A DNA stretch of 41,974 nucleotides, taken from Roseateles chitinivorans (lineage in GTDB: Bacteria; Pseudomonadota; Gammaproteobacteria; Burkholderiales; Burkholderiaceae_C). Below the pieces are notes generated by a model. That model had not been told where the DNA came from. It saw nothing but the letters and a program-made list of their open reading frames with translations, and did not search any database. Positions 17,340 through 25,222 of the stretch are shown here, one piece after another. The position numbers were made by a program, and so were the translations under genes. The number at the start of each line of letters is the position of its first letter. Positions within the stretch are counted from its first letter, which is position 1. The stretch covers positions 1-41,974 of the forward strand of contig NZ_PEOG01000051.1 in NCBI RefSeq assembly GCF_002761755.1, given 5' to 3'.

Positions 17340-17400
17340 GTCGACAGTTTGGCCGCCTCTCAGGGAAATCCTGCCTCGAATACTTGCAATTGGTGATGAA

Positions 17401-17413
17401 TTGGTCAGACCGA
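17401..17413. promoter_or_regulatory. GntR (FadR-subfamily) type operator, site 2
   Basis: TTGGTCAGACCGA is a near-perfect copy of site 1 (two base differences), lying 119 bases upstream of the esterase start in locally AT-rich DNA. The 74-bp centre-to-centre distance is about seven helical turns, compatible with two dimers on the same DNA face or a small repression loop. Confidence 0.55.
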
Positions 17414-17531
17414 ATTGATGAAATTTGCTGCGCGCCTTGCTAGTCTGGCCCGCAGCCGACGCCGCCATCAGAGCGCGCGGCCCTCCAGGGAGCGATTCCC
17501 AAGCCCCGGGCATTCATCAGAAAGCGGAGAC

Positions 17532-19382
17532 ATGACCCATCACCCTCATTTCGCCAGGGCGTCACTCCCTCGGCGTCTTCTTCGTCTCGCCGGCATCGGC
17601 GCGCTCGCCTGGAGCGCCGCGGCGCTGGCCGGCACCGGCAACGGCGACCTGTCCGACAGCAACATCAGCTACGTCGGGCGTTGGGACAAGAGCAACGGCG
17701 CCACCTTCCGCAGTTACTGGAACGGCTCCTACCTGTCCACCAAGTTCACCGGCACCACGGTGAAGGTGAAGCTGGCCGCGCCGACACGCTTCAAGGCCAT
17801 CATCGACGGGGTCGCCTCCGACTACTGGGATGCGAGCGGCACGATCAACCTCACGCCGACGGCGCTTGCCAACGGCACGCACACGCTGAAGATCGTCGCC
17901 AAGTACGAGTACACCGAGCTGCCGTTCCAGGGCCTGGTCCTGGATGCGGGCGCCGCCACCGTCAAGCCCGACGCGTTGCCGCTGGTGGAGTTCATTGGCG
18001 ACTCCATCACCTCGGGGGTGGTGACCAGCGACATGGTCTTCACCGACTATGCCTGGCTCACCGGCGAGCGGTTGGGCGCCGACCACACCCAGATCTCCTA
18101 TCCCGGCATCAGCCTGGTCGACCCCACATGGGAGAAGCCCAATGTCCCGACGGGCATGGAGTCGCTCTACTTCAAGCTCCAGCAGGCCACCCATTGCTCG
18201 GACGTGGCCTGCACCGGCAACCCGGCGTGGGACTTCGCCAACTACGCGGCCAAGCTGGTCGTGGTCAACCTGGGTTCCAACGACGTCAGCAAGTCGGTGC
18301 CCGGTGCCACCTTCCAGAGCCGCTACACCACCTTCCTGCAGAACATTCGCGCCAAGTACCCCAATGCCGACATCTTTGCGCTGCGCACCTTCAACGGCTT
18401 CTATCAGGCCGAGACGCAGGCGGCGGTGAATGCGCGAGCGAGCGCGGGCGATGCCAAGGTGCATTACATCGACACCAGCGGCTGGATCGATGCCGGTGAT
18501 CTGCCTGACTCGCTGCATCCCAACGATGCCGGCCACGTCAAGATCACCTACCGCCTGCTGCCCATCCTGCTGCCCTACCTGGGCGTGGTGACGCGCAACG
18601 ACACCAGCTTCAGCTACGACAACACTGCCAATTGGCTCAGCGGCGCTCAGAACGGTGCCTATCTGAACGACAACCACTGGTCGAGCGTCACCAACGCTTC
18701 CTATCAACTGCCGTTCGCCGGCACCCAGGTCAAGCTGTATGGCGGGCAGGCGCCGGCCCACGGCATCGCGGCGGTGTCCGTCGATGGCGGCGCCGAGACC
18801 TTCGTCGATGCCTACTCGGCGACCCGAAAGGACGATGTGCTGCTGTGGACCAGCCCGGTGCTCTCGGCGGGCACCCACACCCTGAAGGTGCGGAACACCG
18901 GCGCCAGGAACGCCAACGCGACGGGCAACTTCGTCGTGGGCGATCGGGTCGACGTCATCGATGGCGGCTTGAACCTGCTGAGCAACGCCGGCTTCGAGAA
19001 CGGGCTGGGCGGCTGGAACACAGGCGCCAATGGAGGCACGGTCTCCACCGCCACCACGCGGCCCAACTCGGGTGCCAGCCATCTGGTGCACAGCGGCACG
19101 GCACCTTACTGGGCCTACTCCGCCCAGACCCTCACCGGGCTAAGCAGCGGGCAGTACACCGTGAAGGCCTGGGTGCGAGGCACGGCCGGCCACCAGCTGT
19201 ATGTGAAGAACTTCGGCGGCAGTCCCGTGTCGGTCACCTCCGTGGCTTCCGACGGCTACACGCAGCTGACCATCAGCAACATCAACGTCACCAGCGGCAG
19301 CGCCGAGATCGGCTTCTGGACCAGCGTCGGCTCCGGCACCGGCTGGCTCCACGTTGACGACGTCACCTTCTACAAGCAATAA
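17532..19382 (+). CDS. Secreted SGNH-hydrolase carbohydrate esterase (CE2-like) with C-terminal CBM-like domains
   Basis: A 616-residue exported protein (signal about residues 1-33, ending ALAGTG). An N-terminal beta-sandwich (about 40-150, with ISYVGRWD and FKAIIDG) precedes an SGNH esterase domain (about 155-355). The catalytic Ser158 is in FIGDSITSG, the oxyanion Asn in LGSNDVS, and Asp326/His329 in DSLHPND. This order is the hallmark of carbohydrate esterase family 2 acetyl-esterases. Two further beta-sandwich modules follow: about 360-480 (another CE2-N-like fold) and about 482-616, a CBM4/9-like module starting LLSNAGFENGLGGW. It probably deacetylates plant polysaccharides such as xylan or glucomannan outside the cell. 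GGAG precedes the ATG. Two GntR-type operators lie upstream and a strong hairpin downstream, so it is a monocistronic, sugar-acid-responsive gene by inference. Confidence 0.85.
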   Translation: MTHHPHFARASLPRRLLRLAGIGALAWSAAALAGTGNGDLSDSNISYVGRWDKSNGATFRSYWNGSYLSTKFTGTTVKVKLAAPTRFKAIIDGVASDYWDASGTINLTPTALANGTHTLKIVAKYEYTELPFQGLVLDAGAATVKPDALPLVEFIGDSITSGVVTSDMVFTDYAWLTGERLGADHTQISYPGISLVDPTWEKPNVPTGMESLYFKLQQATHCSDVACTGNPAWDFANYAAKLVVVNLGSNDVSKSVPGATFQSRYTTFLQNIRAKYPNADIFALRTFNGFYQAETQAAVNARASAGDAKVHYIDTSGWIDAGDLPDSLHPNDAGHVKITYRLLPILLPYLGVVTRNDTSFSYDNTANWLSGAQNGAYLNDNHWSSVTNASYQLPFAGTQVKLYGGQAPAHGIAAVSVDGGAETFVDAYSATRKDDVLLWTSPVLSAGTHTLKVRNTGARNANATGNFVVGDRVDVIDGGLNLLSNAGFENGLGGWNTGANGGTVSTATTRPNSGASHLVHSGTAPYWAYSAQTLTGLSSGQYTVKAWVRGTAGHQLYVKNFGGSPVSVTSVASDGYTQLTISNINVTSGSAEIGFWTSVGSGTGWLHVDDVTFYKQ

Positions 19383-19425
19383 GGTCGAAGGCGCCCGGCA
19401 CTGATCGCCACCGGCCTTTGCGGTC

Positions 19426-19458
19426 AATGCACCTGACGCGTATCGCTTCAGGTGCATT
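19426..19458 (+). terminator. Terminator after esterase gene
   Basis: Perfect 11-bp arms AATGCACCTGA / TCAGGTGCATT enclose an 11-nt loop, 43 bases after the esterase stop. A short T stretch follows. The rest of the gap up to 19681 shows no convincing gene. Confidence 0.65.
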
Positions 19459-19681
19459 TCACCTTTGGAGGCCGCATTCCACGAAGAGCGCAATCGGCTC
19501 GTTGACGGTTCTTCACGCCCGCTTGATGGGTCGTCGACTCGGGCTTCATCACTTCGGATTTCTTTACCCGCAGGCGACCGCATGCGCCCGCATTCCTGTC
19601 CGCCGGGCCACTGCAGAGCCCGTTGACTGGCCGTGGGGCAATCGGCCTCTCCTCTCAATGATTCGGAAAGGAATGATCGAT

Positions 19682-20272
19682 ATGAAACTCAATGCTCGAC
19701 TGCTGGCGGTCTCGGCGCTGATGGCGGTGTGCACCGCGAGCTTCGCGCAGTCCACGGCCACGACCGTGCAGCGCGACGTCAACCAGCAGCGCCGGATCGA
19801 AGATGGCCTGAAGAGCGGCGAGCTGACCGTGCAGGAAGCCGGCAAGCTCGAACGCGAGGAAAGCCACATCGACAAGCTGCAATCGCGGGAGCTGAAGGAT
19901 GGGCATCTGTCGGACGCTGAGCGCGCCCGCCTGCGAGCGGCGCAGAACCGGGCCAGGGCCGACATCACCCGGCTCGAGAACAACGGCCAGGTGTCCTCGC
20001 CCAACTCCCGGTCGGCCAAGCGGATGGAGGCCGACGTGCAGCACAACATCAACCAGCAACGACGGATCGAGGCGGGGCTGCAGGACGGCTCCCTGTCCCG
20101 CCGCGAGGTGGGCCAGCTCGAGCGCGGGCAAGCGGCGGTCAATCACAAGGAAGCGGTCGCGGCGCACAACGGGCATATCGCGCGTGGCGAGCAGATCGCA
20201 GTGAATCGGGCGGAGAGGCGTCAGAGCGCCCGGATCCACCACGAGCGCACGGATGGAGGCGGCGCGAACTGA
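19682..20272 (+). CDS. Secreted helical protein with two internal repeats
   Basis: A 196-residue protein with a classical signal peptide (MKLNARLLAVSALMAVCTAS, cleavage after SFA). The mature chain is two copies of a helical, charged unit: the first begins VQRDVNQQRRIEDGL (about residue 30) and the second VQHNINQQRRIEAGL (about 116). Each has the pattern NQQRRIE-GL-G-L, then an LER/LEREE segment, then a long Lys/Arg/Glu helix. It has no cysteines in the mature part and should be a periplasmic coiled-coil-like protein. The ATG at 19682 is chosen over one at 19673 because GGAAAGGA then has proper spacing. I do not know its function; proteins of this sort are annotated as hypothetical in Burkholderiales. 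Confidence 0.75.
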   Translation: MKLNARLLAVSALMAVCTASFAQSTATTVQRDVNQQRRIEDGLKSGELTVQEAGKLEREESHIDKLQSRELKDGHLSDAERARLRAAQNRARADITRLENNGQVSSPNSRSAKRMEADVQHNINQQRRIEAGLQDGSLSRREVGQLERGQAAVNHKEAVAAHNGHIARGEQIAVNRAERRQSARIHHERTDGGGAN

Positions 20273-20320
20273 GCGCGCCGACTCGACGCGGCGCGTTTCA
20301 GCCGGTTGTCGTCGTTGACC

Positions 20321-20386
20321 GCTGGAACGATCAAGCGCCGATCCTTCAGCAGCCCGCTGGCCGCTTCGCGTCGCGGCTGCTGAACG
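20321..20386 (+). pseudogene. Fragment of a gntR gene 5' end (left copy of direct repeat)
   Basis: Matches the start of the intact gntR gene (26975-27040) at 58 of 66 bases, with the first 23 bases identical. Translated, it reads WNDQAPILQQPAGRFASRLL against WNDQAPIYQQLADRLASQLL in the intact protein. It has no start codon at the proper place and the similarity stops just before the LysR stop codon, so it is a dead remnant. Its position at the left edge of the LysR-to-Bug module, with the intact copy at the right edge, marks a rearrangement boundary. Confidence 0.8.
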
Positions 20387-20398
20387 CGTTCCGGAAGC

Positions 20399-21313
20399 TC
20401 AAGGCTCCGAGAGCTGGTTCCCCCACGACTTCACAAGCGCCTGAATCGTCTGCGCCGCGACCTTGCAGGCGGGCGTCAACTTGCCGTGCCGAGGCGTCGC
20501 CAGTGTCACGTGGCGCATCAGGTCCGGTCTCACGAGTTTCGTCGCCTGCACCTTCCCGGCACGCAGATCCTCCGCGAAGGCGTAGGGCCCGAGGATGGAG
20601 TACAGCCCAGGCTGATTGGCCACCAGCGTGCGCTGCACCGTGAGCGAGTCGGCCTCGGCCACGGACTGCAGTTGGAAGCCGAGGCCTCGCGCCGCTTCAT
20701 CGAGCGCGTTGCGCCAATGGCTGGGCCGTCGGGGGAGCACCAGGCGAAGTCCCTTCAGCCGAGAGAACGGAAGGGTCGGCTTCTGGGTGAGTGCGTCGCC
20801 CGGCGCGCTGACCAGGTAGGTGCTGACGCTCGACAGCAGCTTCTCATCGCGGCCGGAGGGCTTGCTGAAGCGGAACAGCACGGCAAGGTCCAGCGAACGA
20901 CTGTCCAGGAGCGCATCGAGCTCGGTCCCTTGCGCCTCCACGAGGTCCAGTGAGATGCCGGGATGCTCCTTCTGCAGCCGCTCGAACAGGCGAGTGGTGA
21001 GCGGGTGCGCCGCCGTGGGAATGATGCCGAGGGTCACGCGGCCAACGATGCGGCCGGCATCGGACTTCAGTTCGAGCTCCATCTGCTCGGTCTCTTGAAG
21101 CCAGGGACGCAGCCTGGCGGCAACCCTGGCACCAAGCTCGGTGACGACAACCCCGCGCCCCGTCCGCCGGAACAGCGGCCCGCCATAGCCTGATTCGAAG
21201 TCGGTGATCTGGCGGCTGATGTGCGACTGGGCCGTCTGCCGATGCGCGGCCACTTTGCTCAGGCTGCCAGCCTCGACGACCTCGAGGAACAGGCGTACTG
21301 CCCCGATGTTCAT
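20399..21313 (-). CDS. LysR-family transcriptional regulator
   Basis: A 304-residue LysR-type regulator. The N-terminal winged helix-turn-helix (residues 1-60) has the typical FLEVVEAGSLSKVAAHRQTAQSHISRQI-like helix pair and FRRTGRGVVVTE wing. A periplasmic-binding-protein-like effector domain follows from about residue 90 (GRVTLGIIPTAAHPL). The ATG at 21313 is chosen because GGAG lies upstream; an extension from 21346 would run through a palindrome that looks like its operator. It is divergent from the DHDPS-like/porin/MFS/Bug genes, the standard layout for LysR control of a catabolic operon, with the pathway substrate or an intermediate as co-inducer. Confidence 0.9.
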   Translation of the reverse strand: MNIGAVRLFLEVVEAGSLSKVAAHRQTAQSHISRQITDFESGYGGPLFRRTGRGVVVTELGARVAARLRPWLQETEQMELELKSDAGRIVGRVTLGIIPTAAHPLTTRLFERLQKEHPGISLDLVEAQGTELDALLDSRSLDLAVLFRFSKPSGRDEKLLSSVSTYLVSAPGDALTQKPTLPFSRLKGLRLVLPRRPSHWRNALDEAARGLGFQLQSVAEADSLTVQRTLVANQPGLYSILGPYAFAEDLRAGKVQATKLVRPDLMRHVTLATPRHGKLTPACKVAAQTIQALVKSWGNQLSEP

Positions 21314-21330
21314 GCGCGTCTCCGTGAGAT

Positions 21331-21346
21331 ATGCCAATTCTGGCAT
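21331..21346. promoter_or_regulatory. Palindrome in LysR / catabolic operon divergent promoter
   Basis: ATGCCA-ATTC-TGGCAT is a perfect 6-bp-arm dyad 18 bases upstream of the LysR start codon, in the shared 190-bp gap. Its size and position fit a LysR-family recognition site used for autorepression and activation of the divergent operon. Confidence 0.5.
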
Positions 21347-21503
21347 GGCTGATTCATCTGAAGTGTGGCTATGCGGATGGTCGACGGATTTCTACATTCA
21401 CTCCAACCGACCCGTTTCCCGCAACCGGCACGACGCCGGCGACAGAGAGAAAGACGGCCAGGTTAGTCACCCACCCTCGGCACTGCGATATCAGGAGACA
21501 TCC

Positions 21504-22427
21504 ATGCAAGCCCCCGACCTCCGCGGCCTCGTGCCCGCGCCCGTCACTCCCTTCACCCGCGACGGCGGCGTCGACTACGCGGCCATCCACCGCCTCGGCA
21601 GCTGGCTGGGTAGCTTCGAAGGCGTCAAGGGTCTGACCGTCCTCGGTCATGCCGGCGAAGGCACGTTCCTGGAGCGCGACGAGCAGCTGCGCGTCATCGA
21701 AGCGTTCCGCGAATCCGTGGGCGACCGTCTGCCCATCATTGCCGGCATCACGCTGGAAGGCACGCAAGTCGCGGCCGAAGAGGCCAAGCGAGCGGTCAAG
21801 GCCGGCGCCTCGGCAGGGCTGGTCTACCCGTCACACGGCTGGCTGCGTTTCGGCTACCAGGACGGCGCGCCGCAAGACCGCTACAAGGCCATCTACGAAG
21901 CCAGCGGCCTGCCACTCATCCTGTTCCAGTACCCGGACGCGACCAAGGCCACCTACAACCTGAAGACACAGCTGGAGATCGCCGCGCTGCCCGGCGTCTT
22001 CGCGATGAAGAACGGCGTGCGCAACATGAAGCGCTGGGACACCGAGATTCCCGTCATCCGCAAGGAGCGCCCGGACCTCCAGATCCTGACCTGCCACGAC
22101 GAGTACCTGCTGCACACCATGTTCGACGTGGACGGTGCACTGGTCGGCTACGGTGGCCTGACGCCTGAACCGCTGATCGAGCTGATTGCCGCCGGCAAGG
22201 CCAAGGACTACGCCAAGGCGCGTGCCATTCACGACCGCCTGCTGCCGGTGACCAAGAACGTGTACCACCGCGGCAGCCACATGGAAGGCACTGTCGCGCT
22301 GAAGCACGGCCTGGTCGCTCGCGGCATCCTGGAACACGCCACGGTCCGCAGCCCGCTGCTGCCGCTGGCGGAGGGCGCTGGCGAGGAGATCGCCGCGGCC
22401 CTGCGCTCCGCTGGCCTGACCAAGTAA
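21504..22427 (+). CDS. DHDPS/NAL-superfamily aldolase or dehydratase (catabolic)
   Basis: A 307-residue class I aldolase-fold protein. The Schiff-base Lys169 lies in FAMKNG and Tyr143 in FQYPD, aligning with Lys161 and Tyr133 of E. coli DapA. The GTTGE(S/A) signature of true dihydrodipicolinate synthases is replaced by GHAGEGTF, and the gene sits in a transport/catabolic operon, so a lysine-biosynthetic role is unlikely. Family members with such replacements act on 2-keto acids or sugar acids, as dehydratases (for example 5-dehydro-4-deoxyglucarate dehydratase) or as aldolases. AGGAGA precedes the ATG. It is first in the operon divergent from LysR and is followed by a hairpin before the porin gene. 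Confidence 0.88.
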   Translation: MQAPDLRGLVPAPVTPFTRDGGVDYAAIHRLGSWLGSFEGVKGLTVLGHAGEGTFLERDEQLRVIEAFRESVGDRLPIIAGITLEGTQVAAEEAKRAVKAGASAGLVYPSHGWLRFGYQDGAPQDRYKAIYEASGLPLILFQYPDATKATYNLKTQLEIAALPGVFAMKNGVRNMKRWDTEIPVIRKERPDLQILTCHDEYLLHTMFDVDGALVGYGGLTPEPLIELIAAGKAKDYAKARAIHDRLLPVTKNVYHRGSHMEGTVALKHGLVARGILEHATVRSPLLPLAEGAGEEIAAALRSAGLTK

Positions 22428-22440
22428 GCGAGACGCTCAA

Positions 22441-22476
22441 GCACTGCGGGAGTGGCCCCGCCAACTCCCGCAGTGC
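22441..22476 (+). terminator. Strong hairpin between aldolase-like gene and porin gene
   Basis: Perfect 12-bp arms GCACTGCGGGAG / CTCCCGCAGTGC with a 12-nt loop, 13 bases after the stop. No T run follows, so it may act as an attenuator or an mRNA-stability element within the operon rather than a full terminator. Confidence 0.55.
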
Positions 22477-22593
22477 CGTCGGCGGCTCACGACCGACACC
22501 CTGGCGCGCCGGCGCTCCGTGGCACGAAGAAGACTTCGGTCACCCGGCATCCCCTACACGTCCGGCGAGCAACGCCGGCAGAGGAGACAAGAC

Positions 22594-23697
22594 ATGGTCC
22601 GATTCCCCGTTGCCGCACTCGCGGCCGTGGCTGGGATGGTCGGCGGGCTGTGCCACGCGCAGACTTCGGTCGCGCTGTCCGGCACAGTGGACGTCGGCGT
22701 CCGCCACGTAAAGAATGGCCGGCTGGGCAGCATCGACTCCGAGGTGAGCGGCGCCAACACCACCAGCAAGCTCGTCGTCCAGGTGCGCGAGTCGCTCGGC
22801 AACGGCCTGAGCGCCGGCGTGTATCTCGACAGCACGCTCCTCGGCGACACCGGTGCGGTGAACACCCCGTTCTGGGACCGACGAGCGACCGTCAGCCTCT
22901 CGCACGACCGTTTCGGCGAGATTCGCCTGGGCCGCGACTGGGCGCCGACTCACCTCCTGTGGTCCGAGCTCGACCCATTCATCACCTTGGGCATCGCAGG
23001 CGCCAACAGCTTCCGCTCCGTCTTCGCATCGCAGGCGCTCGGCCAGGCCTTTGGTGTGAGCACCGATGCCAACCAGCTCAACCCGACGCTTCGCATCGCC
23101 AACACCGCGCAGTACTTCCTGCCGACCGGACTCGGTGGCGTGCACGGCTCGCTGCTGGTGAGTGCAGGAGAGGGGGGCTCCGCTGGCGCCGGCGCCGCGA
23201 AGACCGACGGTGGCCGTCTCGCCTGGCGGGGCGAGCGGCTGATGGTCGGCGTCGCGCAGGTCACGACGCGCAACGCCAATGCGGGCCGCGACTTCACCGA
23301 CCGCGTGTGGGGGGCCTCCTATGAGTTCAAGGTCGTGAAGGTGAGCGTGGGCCAGCGCCAGTGGCGCTACGGCATGGACAAGACCACGAACACGCTCGTC
23401 GCCGCCTTGGTTCCCCTGGGCTTCGGTGACCTGAAGTTCACGCTCGTCCGAGCGGACCAGCAGGGGGCGACCGCCGCACTGAGCGCCAACGATGCGACCT
23501 TGATCGGTGCCGGCTACGTGCACCATCTGTCCAAGCGCACGGCGCTCTATGCGCATGCCTCACGCATCGCCAACAAGGGCGGAGCGTCGTTCTCCGTCGC
23601 CGGCGGTCCAGCGGTGAGCCGCGTGGCCACGGCGGTCAACTACTTCGGAGGGCAGAGGTCGACGGCCTTCGAAAGCGGCATCCGACATAACTTCTGA
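22594..23697 (+). CDS. Outer-membrane porin (Gram-negative porin family)
   Basis: A 367-residue porin. It has a signal peptide ending CHAQ, an opening strand VALSGTVDVGVR of the Burkholderiales OmpC-like trimeric porin family, alternating beta-strand pattern throughout, and the C-terminal SGIRHNF with terminal Phe needed for outer-membrane insertion. GAGGAGA precedes the ATG. Its place between an aldolase-like enzyme and an MFS carrier suggests that it admits the pathway substrate through the outer membrane. The L3 constriction probably lies in the SELDPFITLGIAGANS region. Confidence 0.9.
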   Translation: MVRFPVAALAAVAGMVGGLCHAQTSVALSGTVDVGVRHVKNGRLGSIDSEVSGANTTSKLVVQVRESLGNGLSAGVYLDSTLLGDTGAVNTPFWDRRATVSLSHDRFGEIRLGRDWAPTHLLWSELDPFITLGIAGANSFRSVFASQALGQAFGVSTDANQLNPTLRIANTAQYFLPTGLGGVHGSLLVSAGEGGSAGAGAAKTDGGRLAWRGERLMVGVAQVTTRNANAGRDFTDRVWGASYEFKVVKVSVGQRQWRYGMDKTTNTLVAALVPLGFGDLKFTLVRADQQGATAALSANDATLIGAGYVHHLSKRTALYAHASRIANKGGASFSVAGGPAVSRVATAVNYFGGQRSTAFESGIRHNF

Positions 23698-23708
23698 GGT
23701 CCGTCCCG

Positions 23709-25181
23709 ATGGAAGAAGCGATGAATCCCCGCTCCGGCGGCGCAAGGTATGCGAGCGAAGCGGCACGCACGCCGGCGCCAACCGTCCCCGACGAGGCGCC
23801 GTCCCCCATGGCGCTCCAGGCCGCGAAGCTGCTGTTCCGCATCGAGAACGTGCCGTTCTGCCGATGGCACACGAAGACGCGTGTCGTCATGGGGACCGCC
23901 ACCTTCCTCGATGCCTTCGACGCGCTCAGCCTGGCGTTCGTCCTCCCGGTGCTGGTCGGTCTCTGGCATCTCAGCCCCGGCCAAGTGGGCCTGCTCATCG
24001 CAGCCGGCTACATCGGTCAGGTCATCGGCGCCTTGCTGTTCGGTTGGCTCGGCGAGAAGTGGGGTCGCGTGCCCGCCGTCTCCACAGCGGTCGCGGTGAT
24101 GTCCGCCATGAGCATCGCCTGCGCCTTCGCCGGCAGCGTGCAGATGCTGTTCCTGCTGCGCTTCCTGCAGGGCATCGGCGTGGGCGGAGAGGTGCCGGTC
24201 GCTGCCACGTACATCAACGAGATGTCGCAGTCCAAAGGCCGCGGTCGCTTCTTCGTGCTCTACGAGCTCATCTTCCCGCTGGGCCTGATGGCCGCGGCGC
24301 AGGTGGGGGCGTTCGTGGTTCCGCACTACGGCTGGGAGGTCCTGTTCATGGTGGGAGGTCTCCCCGGCCTGCTGATCCTGATGTTCATGGCCCGTCTGCC
24401 CGAGTCGCCCCGCTGGCTCGCGTCCAAGGGACGCTGGGAAGAGGCGGAACGGGTCATCCGCTCGCTCGAGGCGGCCACGCCGCGCCGGCAGATCGACGTT
24501 CACCGTGAGCAGGACAAGGTTCGAGCGCGGGAGCTCAGTCTGGCGGCCGGTCTGAAGTCCACGAGGAAGGCCAGCTGGAAGGAGCTCTTCTCGCCGCTCT
24601 ACCGCCCTCGCACGCTCATCGTGTGGGTGTTGTGGGCCTCCTCCTACTTTGTCGCCAACGGCATCAACAACTGGCTTCCCACGCTCTACAAGACCGTGTA
24701 CCACCTGCCGCTGCAAGACGCGCTGCGACTTGCCTCGGTCACGAACGTACTGAGCGTCTGCGCCGTCTTCGCATGCGCCATGCTGGTCGACAAGGTCGGG
24801 CGTCGTCGCTGGGCCACCGGCAGCTTCATCGCTGCCGGAACGCTGCTGCTGGGTCTGGTCGCCACTGGCGCGCAAAGCGTCTGGGCGGTCGCCCTCTTCG
24901 CTTCCGCGGCCTATGCCGTGATGGGCACCACCACCGTGCTGCTGTACCTCTACACGCCGGAGATCTATCCGACTCGCATGCGGGCCATCGGCACAGGACT
25001 GGCGACATCCTGGCTGCGGGCGGCTTCCGCTGCGGCACCCGCGATGGTCGGGATGATGCTCACCGCCCAAGGCGTGGCCAGCGTCTTCCTCATGTTCGCC
25101 GGGGCGACCGTCGTGGGCCTCTTCGCATCGAGGAAGATGATTGAGACGACCGACAAGGCGCTCGAAGAGATCTCGCCCTGA
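23709..25181 (+). CDS. MFS transporter (metabolite:H+ symporter)
   Basis: A 490-residue major-facilitator protein with about 12 membrane helices. A ~55-residue cytoplasmic N-terminus precedes helix 1 (MGTATFLDAFDALSLAFVLPVL). The helix 2-3 loop has GWLGEKWGRVP, the signature A-like motif, repeated after helix 8 as VDKVGRRRW. RLPESPRWLASKGRWEEAERV and YTPEIYPTRMRAIG are typical of the sugar-porter/aromatic-acid-symporter branch. The Asp in FLDAFD in helix 1 is the likely proton or substrate site of acid symporters. It probably imports the carboxylate used by the operon. The ATG at 23709 has GAGG overlapping the porin stop; ATG 23721 is an alternative start. Confidence 0.9.
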   Translation: MEEAMNPRSGGARYASEAARTPAPTVPDEAPSPMALQAAKLLFRIENVPFCRWHTKTRVVMGTATFLDAFDALSLAFVLPVLVGLWHLSPGQVGLLIAAGYIGQVIGALLFGWLGEKWGRVPAVSTAVAVMSAMSIACAFAGSVQMLFLLRFLQGIGVGGEVPVAATYINEMSQSKGRGRFFVLYELIFPLGLMAAAQVGAFVVPHYGWEVLFMVGGLPGLLILMFMARLPESPRWLASKGRWEEAERVIRSLEAATPRRQIDVHREQDKVRARELSLAAGLKSTRKASWKELFSPLYRPRTLIVWVLWASSYFVANGINNWLPTLYKTVYHLPLQDALRLASVTNVLSVCAVFACAMLVDKVGRRRWATGSFIAAGTLLLGLVATGAQSVWAVALFASAAYAVMGTTTVLLYLYTPEIYPTRMRAIGTGLATSWLRAASAAAPAMVGMMLTAQGVASVFLMFAGATVVGLFASRKMIETTDKALEEISP

Positions 25182-25222
25182 GCGGTGGCGAGTCCAGATC
25201 AGAGAAGAACATGGAGACCTCA

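Noticed and set aside
21340..21354. CTGGCATGGCTGATT considered as a sigma-54 promoter for the aldolase-like operon
   Set aside because: It lacks the invariant GC of the -12 element at the right place and overlaps the LysR palindrome.
21504..22427. Annotating the DHDPS-superfamily gene as dapA
   Set aside because: The GTTGE(S/A) motif is replaced by GHAGEG and the gene lies in a catabolic transport operon, so lysine biosynthesis is unlikely.
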